64,000 bases of DNA from Osmia lignaria lignaria (lineage: Eukaryota > Arthropoda > Insecta > Hymenoptera > Megachilidae), in contig NC_135041.1 of assembly GCF_051020975.1 (NCBI RefSeq), positions 12,226,256 to 12,290,255 on the forward strand. Direction: 5' to 3'. Position numbers and translations under genes: made by a program. Every line of letters begins with the position of its first letter. The stretch's first letter is position 1. The notes below the pieces were generated by a model. The model saw only the letters and a program-made list of their open reading frames with translations, had not been told where the DNA came from and did no database searches. Of this stretch, positions 43,301-55,800 are shown in pieces.

Positions 43301-46300
43301 ATACTTGAAACGACCGATCCTAATCAATTTCCCTTAATACTACCATTGCATGACCACTTGCTGCTTTATAAAGAACAGTTCAATGGCGCTGCGCTACCAA
43401 CTCGACTATCCCTCTTGTTTCCTAAAGAGATCCGCGGAGCTTGCACCGTCATTAGCATCGTTGCTATTTAAGCTTGCTGTGTCACTAACTTACTTCAGTA
43501 GTTTCTTAAAACGTATTATTTAACCGGTTGCTTAATTATCAATCGGTCCGAAGAAAACAGATTTTAAACAGATGTGTTCGGTAAGCCGTGAAGAAATTGT
43601 GCAACGTTTCTTTTTCTTTTTTTTTTTTTTGTCTTGCATCGTACTCAATGAGAAAGTAATTACTCTACGTTTATGTAAGACGAGTCTCGTATTGCGTGAA
43701 AACCTCTTGCAGCAATGCCAAGCGGTGATACAACAAATGCAGAGGAATTTCGAACATATACTTCTTTTCTAAATGAAGATGAAGAAACGCGCGATGACAG
43801 GGGGGTTGAAGGTTCGGGTTCACCCTTGACTTTTTCATGACCAAAGGCAAACGGTGGAGTAAGCCTATCTAGCCGCGAATTCTCCAAATCAATTTACTCG
43901 AAAAGCAATATCCTAGAATCCGCTTAACGCATTGTCGAGAAGATTGAGCGGAGGGCTAAACAAAGCAACGAACAGATAGATACCGGGTTTCCGGCCCCGT
44001 CTACTGGCAAGCTAGCCGTTCGCGAGCAAATTGCCGCGCGCCTGTAATATCGAAACAACGAATAAAATTCTCTTTTCAATTACCAGCCGCGAAAGCCGCT
44101 CTGGCTGGCTATTATTACCGCGATGCGTCGGCTATCTATCTCGTTAAAATGTACCCGGAAGGTCAATCGTTTCACGACAACCGAGTAAGTCGAGATGCAT
44201 CTCGGAGTCAGGGCTATCCACCGTGCACGTGCCCGTCTCTCAACCGTATGCACCGATCTAAGGGTACGTTTTCATTTGACACCTGGTATCGTCGAAACGT
44301 ACCCTTAAGGTGCACCTTGTATTCTATAGCGATTTCGTTTTATTCGACAGGTATGCAAGAAAAAGAAAAGGTGCGATCGAAGCGATTCGTTCGTGTTGAT
44401 AATCCATCCTACAGAAGTGCGCGCGCGTCCACCCATTTCCTTGTCTCTGTGTGCTGCAACGCGCGTGAGCGTACATGCACGCACGCGCGCACTGGTAGCA
44501 TCACTTCACTGATGATATACCCTACCGAGAGTTCATTGCTCTTGAGGTGCAACGAAGAACGACGAGGATCCGTACAAACACTGAAGCGAGTAGAAACGAT
44601 AAAGAGACGTACACACGGTACGGAGGACGAAAGGGAAATAGCGAGAACAAATAAACCGAGGAAGATACAGTTAAGGAGCACTGAATGTCAAATAAGGATC
44701 AGGGAGTAGTTACCATACGTCTCGGATATTTATAATATCAAATCGTTCCATAAGCAACGTCCTTTTTATATTTAAATTTTAACTTTCATGTGTAATATTA
44801 AAATATCTATAGTATCAATTTTATTAATTAAAAAGATATATAGTGAAAAAATAATATTTCACGTTTCAACTTTGAAATAGAGCTCTTATTTTTACGAACG
44901 TAACGTTACTAATGGAATAATCCGATAATTCCTGTGATCAAGCATTCCGAATGGCTTTGTTATCAGGCGTATTTGAAAGAAATGACAAGGCTCGCTGGAA
45001 ATGATGACACTACTAAACACCGATTCGATGCATATCCGCGGGGAGCATCAATTTCGTGTTAACATAACGATAGATTACGCCTTACGTAGCTGGTCAAACA
45101 ACAATCTGCTCGAGAGATGTTGCTTCGAACCGCCTCGAGACCATTTCCCTCCACTGGACGATGATAGTAATCACGGTTAATCAGGAGTTAACTCGACGGC
45201 CCCGTCTTGTTTCGTGTAAAACAATTAAGAACATGTATCGAACGATCTTTTATAATTTGAATAAATGATTTATCAATTTGATCCACGGACACCCTTCGTT
45301 CGCGCTGAAAGTTTTGAGAATCTTTCAAAATTTTCAGCTTGGCTGGCAAGAAATATCGCTTTCAAATTAAGGGGGGAAACGTTTCATCGAATCTTTGGAT
45401 GAAAAATCGGAAAATATTGGACGCAGTTGCTCGTCGAACGTACCGACTCGAGCTTGTACCGGACACGTACCGGGTGCAATGTACCTGGATGAGTCACACG
45501 GTAACAGCGCACACATTCGCGTACGCACATGCGTCTGCACACGCGATTCTTCCTCGTGTACGTAACGTCTTTCCTCTTTCTCCGGCACTGTACAATCCCT
45601 CGTTGCTCGGCGTGTATCGGAGAGAAACGAAAGAACCCGGTAACCCGCTCGTGCAACAAGGATTAAGAGAGATAGCGAACGGGACGAGGAGCGAGATGGA
45701 AGATAAAAATCCAATCATTTCGACCGGTTTTGCATCGTGCCGACGAGGATAATGGAATACCGCGTCACTTTTTGCCGGTGCACAGAATATTTCCTCGCGT
45801 TAATATCCGCGCGTTCTACCCTCCTGAATCCCTCTCTTCGTATCTGCAACCAGGTACGTACCTAACCGCGATACCGTGCCAAGAAGGCAGGCGCCCTTAC
45901 GTGATTGGCGCCAACCAGTTCGACGAATTCGCGATTTCACGGAAGTCCTTCGTTTCATCCCGCATGAAAACTATCGACGGCAGTACTATCATTTAATTAT
46001 GTTACTCGCGGGATATCAAGTGGAAAGAATAAATTTAATTACACAACCTTTCCTAATGCAATAATTAAACAGTCATTGAAATGTGGATAAAAATTAAATT
46101 GATACATGTAGGGAACAGGTAATAGTTCCTTCAGATTGATACGATAAAAGCACATCGATTGTCATATTTCAAAGCGTAACTCGGCTTTCATAGCTGCGCG
46201 ATCAGTTTCCAAACAATCTATCAGGCTCAAATTCTTATGACGGTGATAAATCTGAAAGCAGCTTGGTCGGTTGCATTTTTTCTTTTCGTTTCTTCTTTTC

Positions 46301-49300
46301 TTTTTTTCTTTTTTTCTTTCTAAAAGACACAAACTGGATTATCGAAACACAGCGGCTTGTACAAGCAAAAAATCCGGAAACGTATGGAAAAGGTGAACGC
46401 CATACGAAGACAAGAAACGTGTATCTGGTTGCATGAATATTAATAAAGCACGTTAACTCGACACACGACTCTGGCGTGCTTATATTACACTCGGAAGTGG
46501 CCGGCAATTATTCAAAAGCTGCGACTACATCGAGAGACTCTGATTCCTTTAAATGGCCGGACGTTCTTACCAACAGAGATCTAATTTTCTAACCCTTTTA
46601 ATTGAGGAACTTTACATGTTACATTTCAAAAGTGAAATTTCTTTTTAACTCTTGGACGATGGACCGCTGAGGCAGCGGTAATTTATTTTTAAATTATGTA
46701 TTTGATTAAATTAAATTCTTAGAATCTTCTTTGTATTAAATTCTACGATGTTGGAAGAGAAAAATAGTTGACTCGCAAATCAGCGAATTGCTCAACCGAA
46801 TAGCCTCCTGCAGTATGGAGTATCTCGCGAATTGACTACAAGTGGCCCGAACAAAACGATGATAAGAGTAAGCGGAAGGGCGGAGATGATGCCGGTCAGA
46901 GAAGCGCGCATCGAGTGACTTTTAAAACGGGGTTGCGTAATCCTTTGGATTTAGTTTACTTTCGTCGGTGTCGATGCCACGCACGTACCGTGACCGTGGC
47001 ACTGAACCAGCGGCACGAACTTTCTCGTGGCCTTCGTTCCAGGAAGACGATTTACGTGACACGAGGAGGACGCCAATGACTGCGAACGGTCATCGTTGCT
47101 TTACCGACGCCTATTCCCTGCAACCACCATTGTCGCCAATACCCAACGCTACTTTCGAATTCGAAAGAAAAGAATGAAACACCTATGATAGCATACGAAA
47201 AGAATTTTAAGAGCATTCCAGATCGTAAGGATTATGTAATGGTTTAAAAATAAACGAGCTGCTATTTCTGGCTTGACCCTTTCACTTGTTCTTTTTAATT
47301 CTAAAGAGTAAGGAATGACAAAAAGGAAGAATTAGTTTAGAAAATGAACGTGAAATAAAACCAAGCATCTGAAACGAAGATAAATTAGATACATAATTCC
47401 TAATTACACGATGGTAATTAAATCAGACAACGTTTCTGTAGCACGTAAAACTAATTTCCCAACGAAGTTGAATTTCCAAGAAAAATTGAAAACATTACGT
47501 ATTAAGAAAGATTCCGGGGGATGATTAAGCGAATTCTCGAGTCGTATGGAAGAGTATATAAAATAATGAAACTAAAAAGAACCAGTTCGAAGAAGTACGC
47601 GATGAACTTTCTTCGGAAGTTTTGAAAGCGTTCGAGAAAACGAATTACGCGGATGGACGTCCGCAGAGGTAAACTCCGGCTGCTTTCTCGTGAATTCCCC
47701 TGGAGCCGGATGACAGTATACGACTCTGAGAAAATATTCACCAGGCTTTTTCCCCGTGTGAGAAAGTTATTGACGAGAAAACGAGATGTACGAAGGATAG
47801 ACGTTTCTCGCGAAGACGGGCGAAGTATTAACGCGTTCCCCCATAAGGGGATCCCATAATCCTGAATAGAATCACACGCGTCAGACCTTGACCGCTTCGA
47901 GATTGAAATTCAAAGTTCGATTTTCGGCAACTGCCATCAGATCGACGCAGCCAACCTTTTAGACGAATGTATAATTTAAACGACGACCTCCAACGTGCCC
48001 TCCCCGACCATTTTTCACGCTCCTCATGGTCAAACGAACGACCAATAGATAGATCAATTGAAAAATCACAAAACTCGATTGATTTTTGTATATAGGTTGA
48101 AGGAAGTTTCTCTGCAACGTTGACTTCGTTGCGCTTAAAATATGGAGTACACGAGTATTGATTGGCGCATTGGTTGTCAAAATAACTCGCATTATTCTTT
48201 CAGCGAAATAGCTATCTCTTCGAATCCTTGTAAATTCTATTTTTATACTGCTCTGGACGATCTACAATATGTTGAAACCGTGTCTATTTATACAATTTTC
48301 CGCTTTTTACCTTGATTTTGTAATAAGCTGGTACGTACACGTGTTTTAATTCCGGTGAAATTATTATTATTCTAATTGGATAGTTTCGAACGATGTTCCA
48401 GGAGATTTGAAAAATAGAAGGTAATCAAGTCCTCGGGGCAACTTTCACCCTTATGAGATCAGAGATCTTCTTACACGATTTTCGCATTTTCCAAAGGAAC
48501 TCGATGTTTACGTGAAAGGATAGCAGATCGGTATTACAGGGTCCCTAAAGAAGAAACGTATTTCACCGGTGCAACTCTCTGCACCGAGTGAAATGTCAGC
48601 CCTCCGCTCTCTTTGCAAACGAAGAGGGGATAAAGGGGTTAGAGGTATGAAGCTGGATTCACAACGAGCATGTAAGAAACCAGTTTTCGATCCGATATTT
48701 CCAACGGACAATGGGAGCGGAGCGAAGAAAACTCAATTGAAAGAGAAATCGGTAGACCGATGGTAGCCGGGGTTGTGGATTTATATTGTAGCCAGACTTT
48801 CGATAGCATTGTGCGCTCGACGGAACATGAATTGTGAATATTGCTAAACGTTCGACGACCTTTCCAATTTGTATCGTAACCTTTACTCGAAGGAGAACGC
48901 GATTGAAACCGTGTAATGTTCGCGAATCGGAATTGCAAAGTGGAAAACGATATCGTATTAAAACAATTCAAAGTTTCACGGGTCGGTCTGACACGAAACT
49001 TCTTTGAGCTGCTGAAACATGGCCACCGAGCTTCCTGTTTAAGTAGTTCAGAAGAATACTGGAAGACGAAACTTCCTTTTTTCCAGAAAATTCAAATTTT
49101 ATGTCTTTTGTCACTACGCACGGACAGTAAAAAGTGTTCGTTCCTAATAAATAAATAAATTTTAAATAAAAAATCAAGAGTTCATTGAATTCACCTTGAT
49201 TTTTAAATTACTTTAATATTTCAGTAATTATAGATGTTCCTACCCTTCCTCGCAGGTTTCTATATAGGTGAGAAGGCCCCATGTTTATAAGTCTGTGATC

Positions 49301-52300
49301 CCCCACCACGTTTAATATCAATATCATCAATGATCGCAAGTGTACCCATAATAAACAAAAAGTTTGTTCCATTCATCAACACGTATAATAACACGTATTC
49401 CGTTCACGTAGAGTAATGGAAATCACTTTGCGAACGAGCATACACGTTCGGCCGCTTTCCATAATATTCAAATCTGTTTTCGATAACAACACACCGCGTT
49501 CTTTTTTTTCATACCAACAAACGCGTCGAGCGTAAAATTGAATCAATCAATCACCACTTTCCTCGTTCCATAATGAAATCGCAGCGTACGCGAACGACGA
49601 GCCGATATTTTTTTTCTCTCTGCACGCTTTCATAACGTCCGTATTACCAAATCGCGCGAGAAAACGTAATAATAAAGACGCGCATGAAACGTGTCGAAAC
49701 AATTCCCGTGTCGACGATGATAAAGCAAGAGAATCACGCAATAATAAAGAAGCTGAAGGTAAACAGAAGAGAGGAATAGTAAACCGAATGGTAACCGAGA
49801 GTGGTCATTGAACGGAAAGTAAAAGGAAAAGAATGAAAATAAAAATGAAAGAAACAAACCTTGCTTAATGACGATGCCAGAGGGTACTTGGACTATCGGT
49901 AGGGCAGCGTTCGAGGGATTAACAGGGATGTTTCCGGGTGTTCCTGGCGGTGGCGATGCGCTGGCACTACCCACGGAACCGGGATCGCTGAATCCTTGGG
50001 TGCTGTTCTCCTCCGGTCCGTCGAAGAAGCTCAGATTGAACTCACTACCGGCGTCGAATGACACTTCCGGTGTAAGGGTGTCTGGTGCCGGGGCGCTACC
50101 CAGACCCGCGCTCAGCGACTGGTCGATTTTGAAAACGTCCATTGTACGAAGAGGAAATGTTGTCGGCGATGGTGCACCTCGGTACCAACTGCGGTCACCA
50201 TTCGCGTTGTTGCCTCGTTACCTCTGTTCGATTCCCGTCCTCTCCTTTTCTCATCACTCTCGATACGTCAAGTATCGATTACCCTCTTAATTATCTTCCA
50301 AGTGTCCATACGATTCCAAGCGAGAAATTTCGTAGCAAGGACACTTAATAAATCGTTCGATCACGATTCAATTAAAATGTCTAAAAAAAAGACAGTCCTC
50401 GTAAACGATCCAGAAATCGCGTCCCACCTCGATAATCACCCCGTGTTCACTTAATCGCGCATCTTCTATCGCGTTCGTTCTGTACTTCGGGACCGAACAG
50501 GACAGACTGACGCTCGAGAACCCGATAACGCTTTATGTTTACTTCTCCGGTGTACTTTCGTCAAAGTCGGTCGAACGTCGAAGAAAACAAACTTTTAGTA
50601 TACGAACGCGTTCGGTGTTCCCTCGCGTGGCTGATTCGTACCGAACACTCGAGACCCGCGTCCCTGGAAACTTTTACGCGCGAACGATCCTTCAGCACAT
50701 CTTGTTCTTCCTTTTAAATCTATGTTTTAATTTTTTTCACGAACCGATCCAGCGACACGAGTGATCGGTAGGCTCCGCGAAAGCATTCCTTTCGGAACGG
50801 TTTAACCGAGGTCACTGGCCCGGTATACTCGACGCCAGATTCTCAATGAAACTGTCCTCAAGCGACTGACAAATAATTTTGGCACGTCTCGCTCGGCCTC
50901 TCGGCGGGTTTTATCTGTTAATCTGTCGCCTCTGAAAGCCTTCGAACCGGAGTGACATTAGAGACCTTCGTTGCTCCCGTTCGTAAAGATTCCTCGTTAT
51001 TCCCAGACACGAGCAACAGCTCGGGGGCAATGGTTTTCGGTAGCCTTGAGCAACCTTATTATTCAATCTGATACGATTACGCGACCGATGGTTTATTACC
51101 GGTACCGTAACAACCGACTTTTCAACCGAGTATTCTCCTATGTTTTCTCACCTTATCGGTACGGGGATCGAAAAGAATTCATTCTACCCGACGAAACATC
51201 TATCGATCGATTGCGTTCTAACGCGTCCTCGAGCTTGCTCCTCTTTAACGCGGTTACAATCGTGCAACAGGCTACGATAGTGGACGAACTGAAGAGAATA
51301 CGCGATCGATCGTAGGTCGCGGTTGTTCGAGTCGAAATAAAGTAGAAAAACCGTTGGTTCGATACGAAAGGTTCGAGAATCGAGAACCGCCGGATTAAAT
51401 GCGAATAATGCGACGATTATCGCGGGGGGATTCGAGGCGAATTGAATTTCTTCTGGATCATTTGTCGCCGCGATTACGAACGGGCAAACAATCCGCACTT
51501 CACTGGCACCGTGTCACAATATCCAGACCCTTCTCGTTAACTATCTCGTCTGCGGGCTGCGACAATCCTTGGGATTCTGATCTTCCAAACGGTTCGGCAT
51601 CGCTCGAGAAGACGCGCGATATCGTCTTCGTGCAACAGCACCTTATCATCGGCATCGTTAAATTTTCCTTCTGCTTTCTTCTTCTTTTTCTTCTTCTTCT
51701 TCGTTCGAGTTTCCGTTTGAAAATGAAAAAGAGAGAAAAAAAAAAGAGGAAACTTTGCGAGAATTCAACCCATTATTTGTTCGTTCGAGATATCAAGATC
51801 CAGTCGTTTCTTCGTTTATTCCTTTTTCTCTGTTCGCGTTTACGTTCGCGATTTTTCTTTCCTCCTTCCTTCTCGCCCCCTTATCTTTCTCTCGTATTTT
51901 TATCTGTCTCGCTCCACGAGGGAACGCACTACGGGGAATACTTTTTTCGGGTTACGCAAGCGCGGCCTTTTCCGCCGATTTTCAGTGGATCTGACGTCCC
52001 CTGGCTTTTCACGTGATCCATCGCTGAAAGACAAATCAAAACGAAAGGAAAATCAGAAACTAAAGGCAAACCACGGCTTCGAACGCGGTCAACAAAAGGC
52101 ATTATATCTCTTTCTCTCTCTCTCTATCTCTCTCTCATTCACTCCCTTTCGTTCTGATAACGCAAACGAAACCAAAAGTCCGAGCATGCACGGATCGATC
52201 GTTCTACCTGTTGGTTGCCGGCGAACGCGACTTCCGTGAGCGAGTTAAAACTCAACGAGAATCGAACGAGATCCGGCCAGGGTGTGTTTCTCAAGTCGGC

Positions 52301-52771
52301 ACGGATCGGAGCAGAAGAAACTCGTTGTATTCGAAAATGCTTCTCGATCGATCCGTCAAACGTGTTCGACCGGCGATCGCCGAATATTAACAAGTTTTTA
52401 TTTTTCACCGTTGTTTTCCGCGCGACCAGAGAAAGGGTAACGACGTAAGACGAGATCGGCGAACTGGAAAGAGAGGAAAAGATCGCGAAAGGAAAAAGAC
52501 AGCTAGCCAGAGAGGAACACGAGGAGGAGAGTGAGAAAAAGCGAATGTCATTGCCGTAATCTTCGGACGTTGACTTCCTCCTGGCTCGTCCCTCCTTCCT
52601 CTTGGTCACAAACCCTCCCTCCCCTCTACTCTCCGCAACTCTTCTTCTTCTCCTCCTCCCCCTACCGCTCTTCTCCTTCTCTTTGTCCTCTTCTTCTCAC
52701 CTGTGTGTTCTTCTTCACGATTCTCTACCTGTGTTTCGCTTCTTCTTTTCCCCGCCACTTTCCTACCTCTA

Positions 52772-52819
<48 letters not shown>

Positions 52820-55800
52820 CTCTCCTCCTCTTTCTCGGTTTGCAACAGGCTCGTTACACCGCACGCGAACCCTCAAATATTTTCGTTACGATTCCCGCCG
52901 ATTCAAATTTTCATAAAATACTCAATTATGTTATATGCTCGAAGAGTTTAGTCGACGCAATAGACTACGGAGTGCTACGTCATCAATTCGAAACTAGTAT
53001 CGACTGGCGGGCCGGGAATAGAATCCATTAAAAATTTTTAGGACAGACCGGTTAAGTGTTAACGAGCAGATTCGCAAGAAAGCAAATTGAAAGTATTTTT
53101 ATTGCTTCGGTGAAACTCGACGAGATTTAGCCGTCGGTTCTGAATTATTTAAAGTTTCAAATTCGGAGCTTGCTGTTGCAAGGGGATTCTAATTACTTAG
53201 CACCGAATAATAGATATACCTAATTGTATTAAACATTTTACAGAATCGCAGTGTACACCCAGAAGCATACTGTTAACTTATGATTTGAAATTTAACTCTT
53301 TACATTATTAATCCTCATTTTTAAATGGTGTTCTCAAATATAATTTATGTTAATAGAAATCGATGAAAAATCGAGCTCGATCGAGGTGTCCGATCGAAAC
53401 AGAGCCGAGCAGGCATAAAAGTCTGTTTCGTGCGGACAGCATAACGCGGCATTACGAGTACTTTACGCCTCACCGAGTAACAGTCGTACTTCAACAATCG
53501 GCTTTTTCATGCGGATTCACCGGCTGGTAAACGGGCGAATCACGCGAACACGAGCACAAACTATGATTCAAAAGTCGACGCCGCAGGATATACGTTACCC
53601 GCGGTTTAATCCGACGGGGATGATTTATAAATCCTGTGAATCACGATTTGATAGAAAGCAGAAAACAAAAAAAAAACGATAATCGGGAATTAACGCGATG
53701 AACCCGTTGTCCGACAAATCGAGTAAGGAGTGCTCGAAAGAAAAGGCTGGCCCGAATGGCGGTTTCGCGGCCTCGCAGACGGTCATTTGTCTCCTGCAAC
53801 GCTTGCCTCGGTTCCGCGTTCCATCCGCGTCACAAGTCAGTGCGTTCACCTTGCCTCGAGTTATCGAAATCCCAGCCAAACCAATTCGATTCCCCCCCCT
53901 CGATCTTTGTATTTTCTTGAAATCTCCAGTCGTGCCACGTGCTTCGAACCGATTCGAAAAATCGAACGTCTACTTTTCTATTTCTTCGTTTATACGGAGA
54001 TAGATGTTGGACGATTGAAATAGCCGGTTCGTTGGTCGCGATCGCGCAACAGAATTTGAATGTGACGTAATCCGACCAAGGTGGGCCTTAAGCAGTCAGG
54101 TTTCCTGGATCTTTCTGGCCGACTCGTAAGGCCGTTGCGCAAGAAGCGGTATATCGATTAAAAGTTAGCTCGTAAGGGAAGCGTTTACGTAGAAATCAGA
54201 GTAAGAGAAACGAGCCGTACGATCACGTAATACCGGACGAGGTGTTGGTAATTCTTCTTCAAGGTTTATCGGTATTACCGACGTTTTCCACGTACGTTCC
54301 GTATTCGGTAATTAACCAGAGGGATCGCGCCGCATCGAATCGTACAACGAGACAACCGGGACCGCAACACAATGAACTTTTGCAACTTCCTCGGCAATTA
54401 CGCGTACGCGTCGCACGCGAGTTACGCGAGATAAAAGGTAACAGGCGCGAGTTTTCGACGAGTTTTACCTGCACGAGACGTCGGTGAAAAGACGCCGGCA
54501 TCCGAGCACGACTTCCAATCGCACACTTTCGTAGCACGTTAAACGGCGAGGTTAAGCCTCGTCCTTCCAGGATAACAGGACGATAGCACCGCGCGAGGAG
54601 AACGACGAGGCCAGAAATCGCGGAGCGTGACTGGTTCCGCTTAAAGGCTCGTTCACACCTCGTACTCGACCGTTTCACCGTCGACCACAAACCGATATTC
54701 TTCCCTTGATCCTCGAGAGTTCGTGGAAACTCCTAGTAACAACAAACAGTCGCCTTTTTCCCCACTGACTAACGAGCGATCGAGAAAACCGCGTCTTCGC
54801 GAATGAACAACGAAGACGATCACCGCGATTCCAACGTTCCTCCACTTCGATCAGCTCGCTTCGACAACACTGAATGTCACTCGATCTTCGTAACGATCTC
54901 TTTCACTGCGATCATCGTCCGATAAAAACAACGATAACGATGCCGACGAGAAGGTGGATGAAAAGAAGCAAGAATCGCCGTGTCGATTGCTTCGCTCTCG
55001 ACCGACCTGTTGCGTCGTAACCGATGTACCGGGCAGATCGATGATCGGCAAGTATCTTCCAGTCACCGAGTAAACGGGCTAACAACATCGACGGCAACGT
55101 GGTACCGCACGTGAACAATCGAAATGTAACGATATCGTTGAGAAACGGGGATGGACACGCGCGATCGACGAAAGGAAATGATTAAAAAAAAAAAAAAAAG
55201 TAGGAAGAAGGGGGTTGGAACCGGGCAAATAGCCGCGAGCTGCCCTGTTACGATCACGTGCGTTTGTCACGAGTCTCGCGGTGGTGTATACGGAGCCGAC
55301 TCGCTCGCTCTCGCGCGAGTGCCGAGAGCGAGTTCTCTCTGTGTGTTTCCCCGTGCTCTGTCTTCGTCACCGCGAACCGGCTCTCTCTTTTTCTCCCTCG
55401 CACCCTGCCACTCTAACTCGCTCGCTCTAAACGCCTTCGCGCTCCTCTATTTTTCTTTCCACTCTCTTCCTCCACTCTCTCTCTCTCTCTCTCTCTTTCT
55501 CTAACGCTCGTACTCGACAGCACGAGAGAGTCTTACCTGTGAGGTAAGTAAAACCGGCGTTCCGTCGTACGTGTTACGGCATTGCGCGACTCGGCCGACT
55601 CGTAGCCCCACGTTCTGCCATTACTCGGGGTTCCGCGGCTTGCCGCGCAGCGCAGGGGGTAAAGGGGGTAAAGAGACAGAGAAGGGAGGGCGAGTAAAAG
55701 GGTGAAGGAGGAGGAGGAGGAGGAGGAGGAGGAGGAGGAGGAGGTGGTGGAGGTGGTGGTACCAAAGTGAAAGAAGAGGTGGTAACGATGGTAATGTAGC

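Noticed and set aside
43375..43418. tRNA-like 5' half on the minus strand (TAGTCGAGTTGGTAGCGC)
   Set aside because: It fits the box A pattern, but the D-arm does not pair and no box B (GTTCGANNC) follows at the right spacing. Chance or a relic at best.
51399..52016. 205-codon plus-strand frame, the longest in the window
   Set aside because: It is dominated by Leu/Phe/Ser/Arg from TTC and CTT repeats, with no recognisable domain. Chance open frame in low-complexity DNA.
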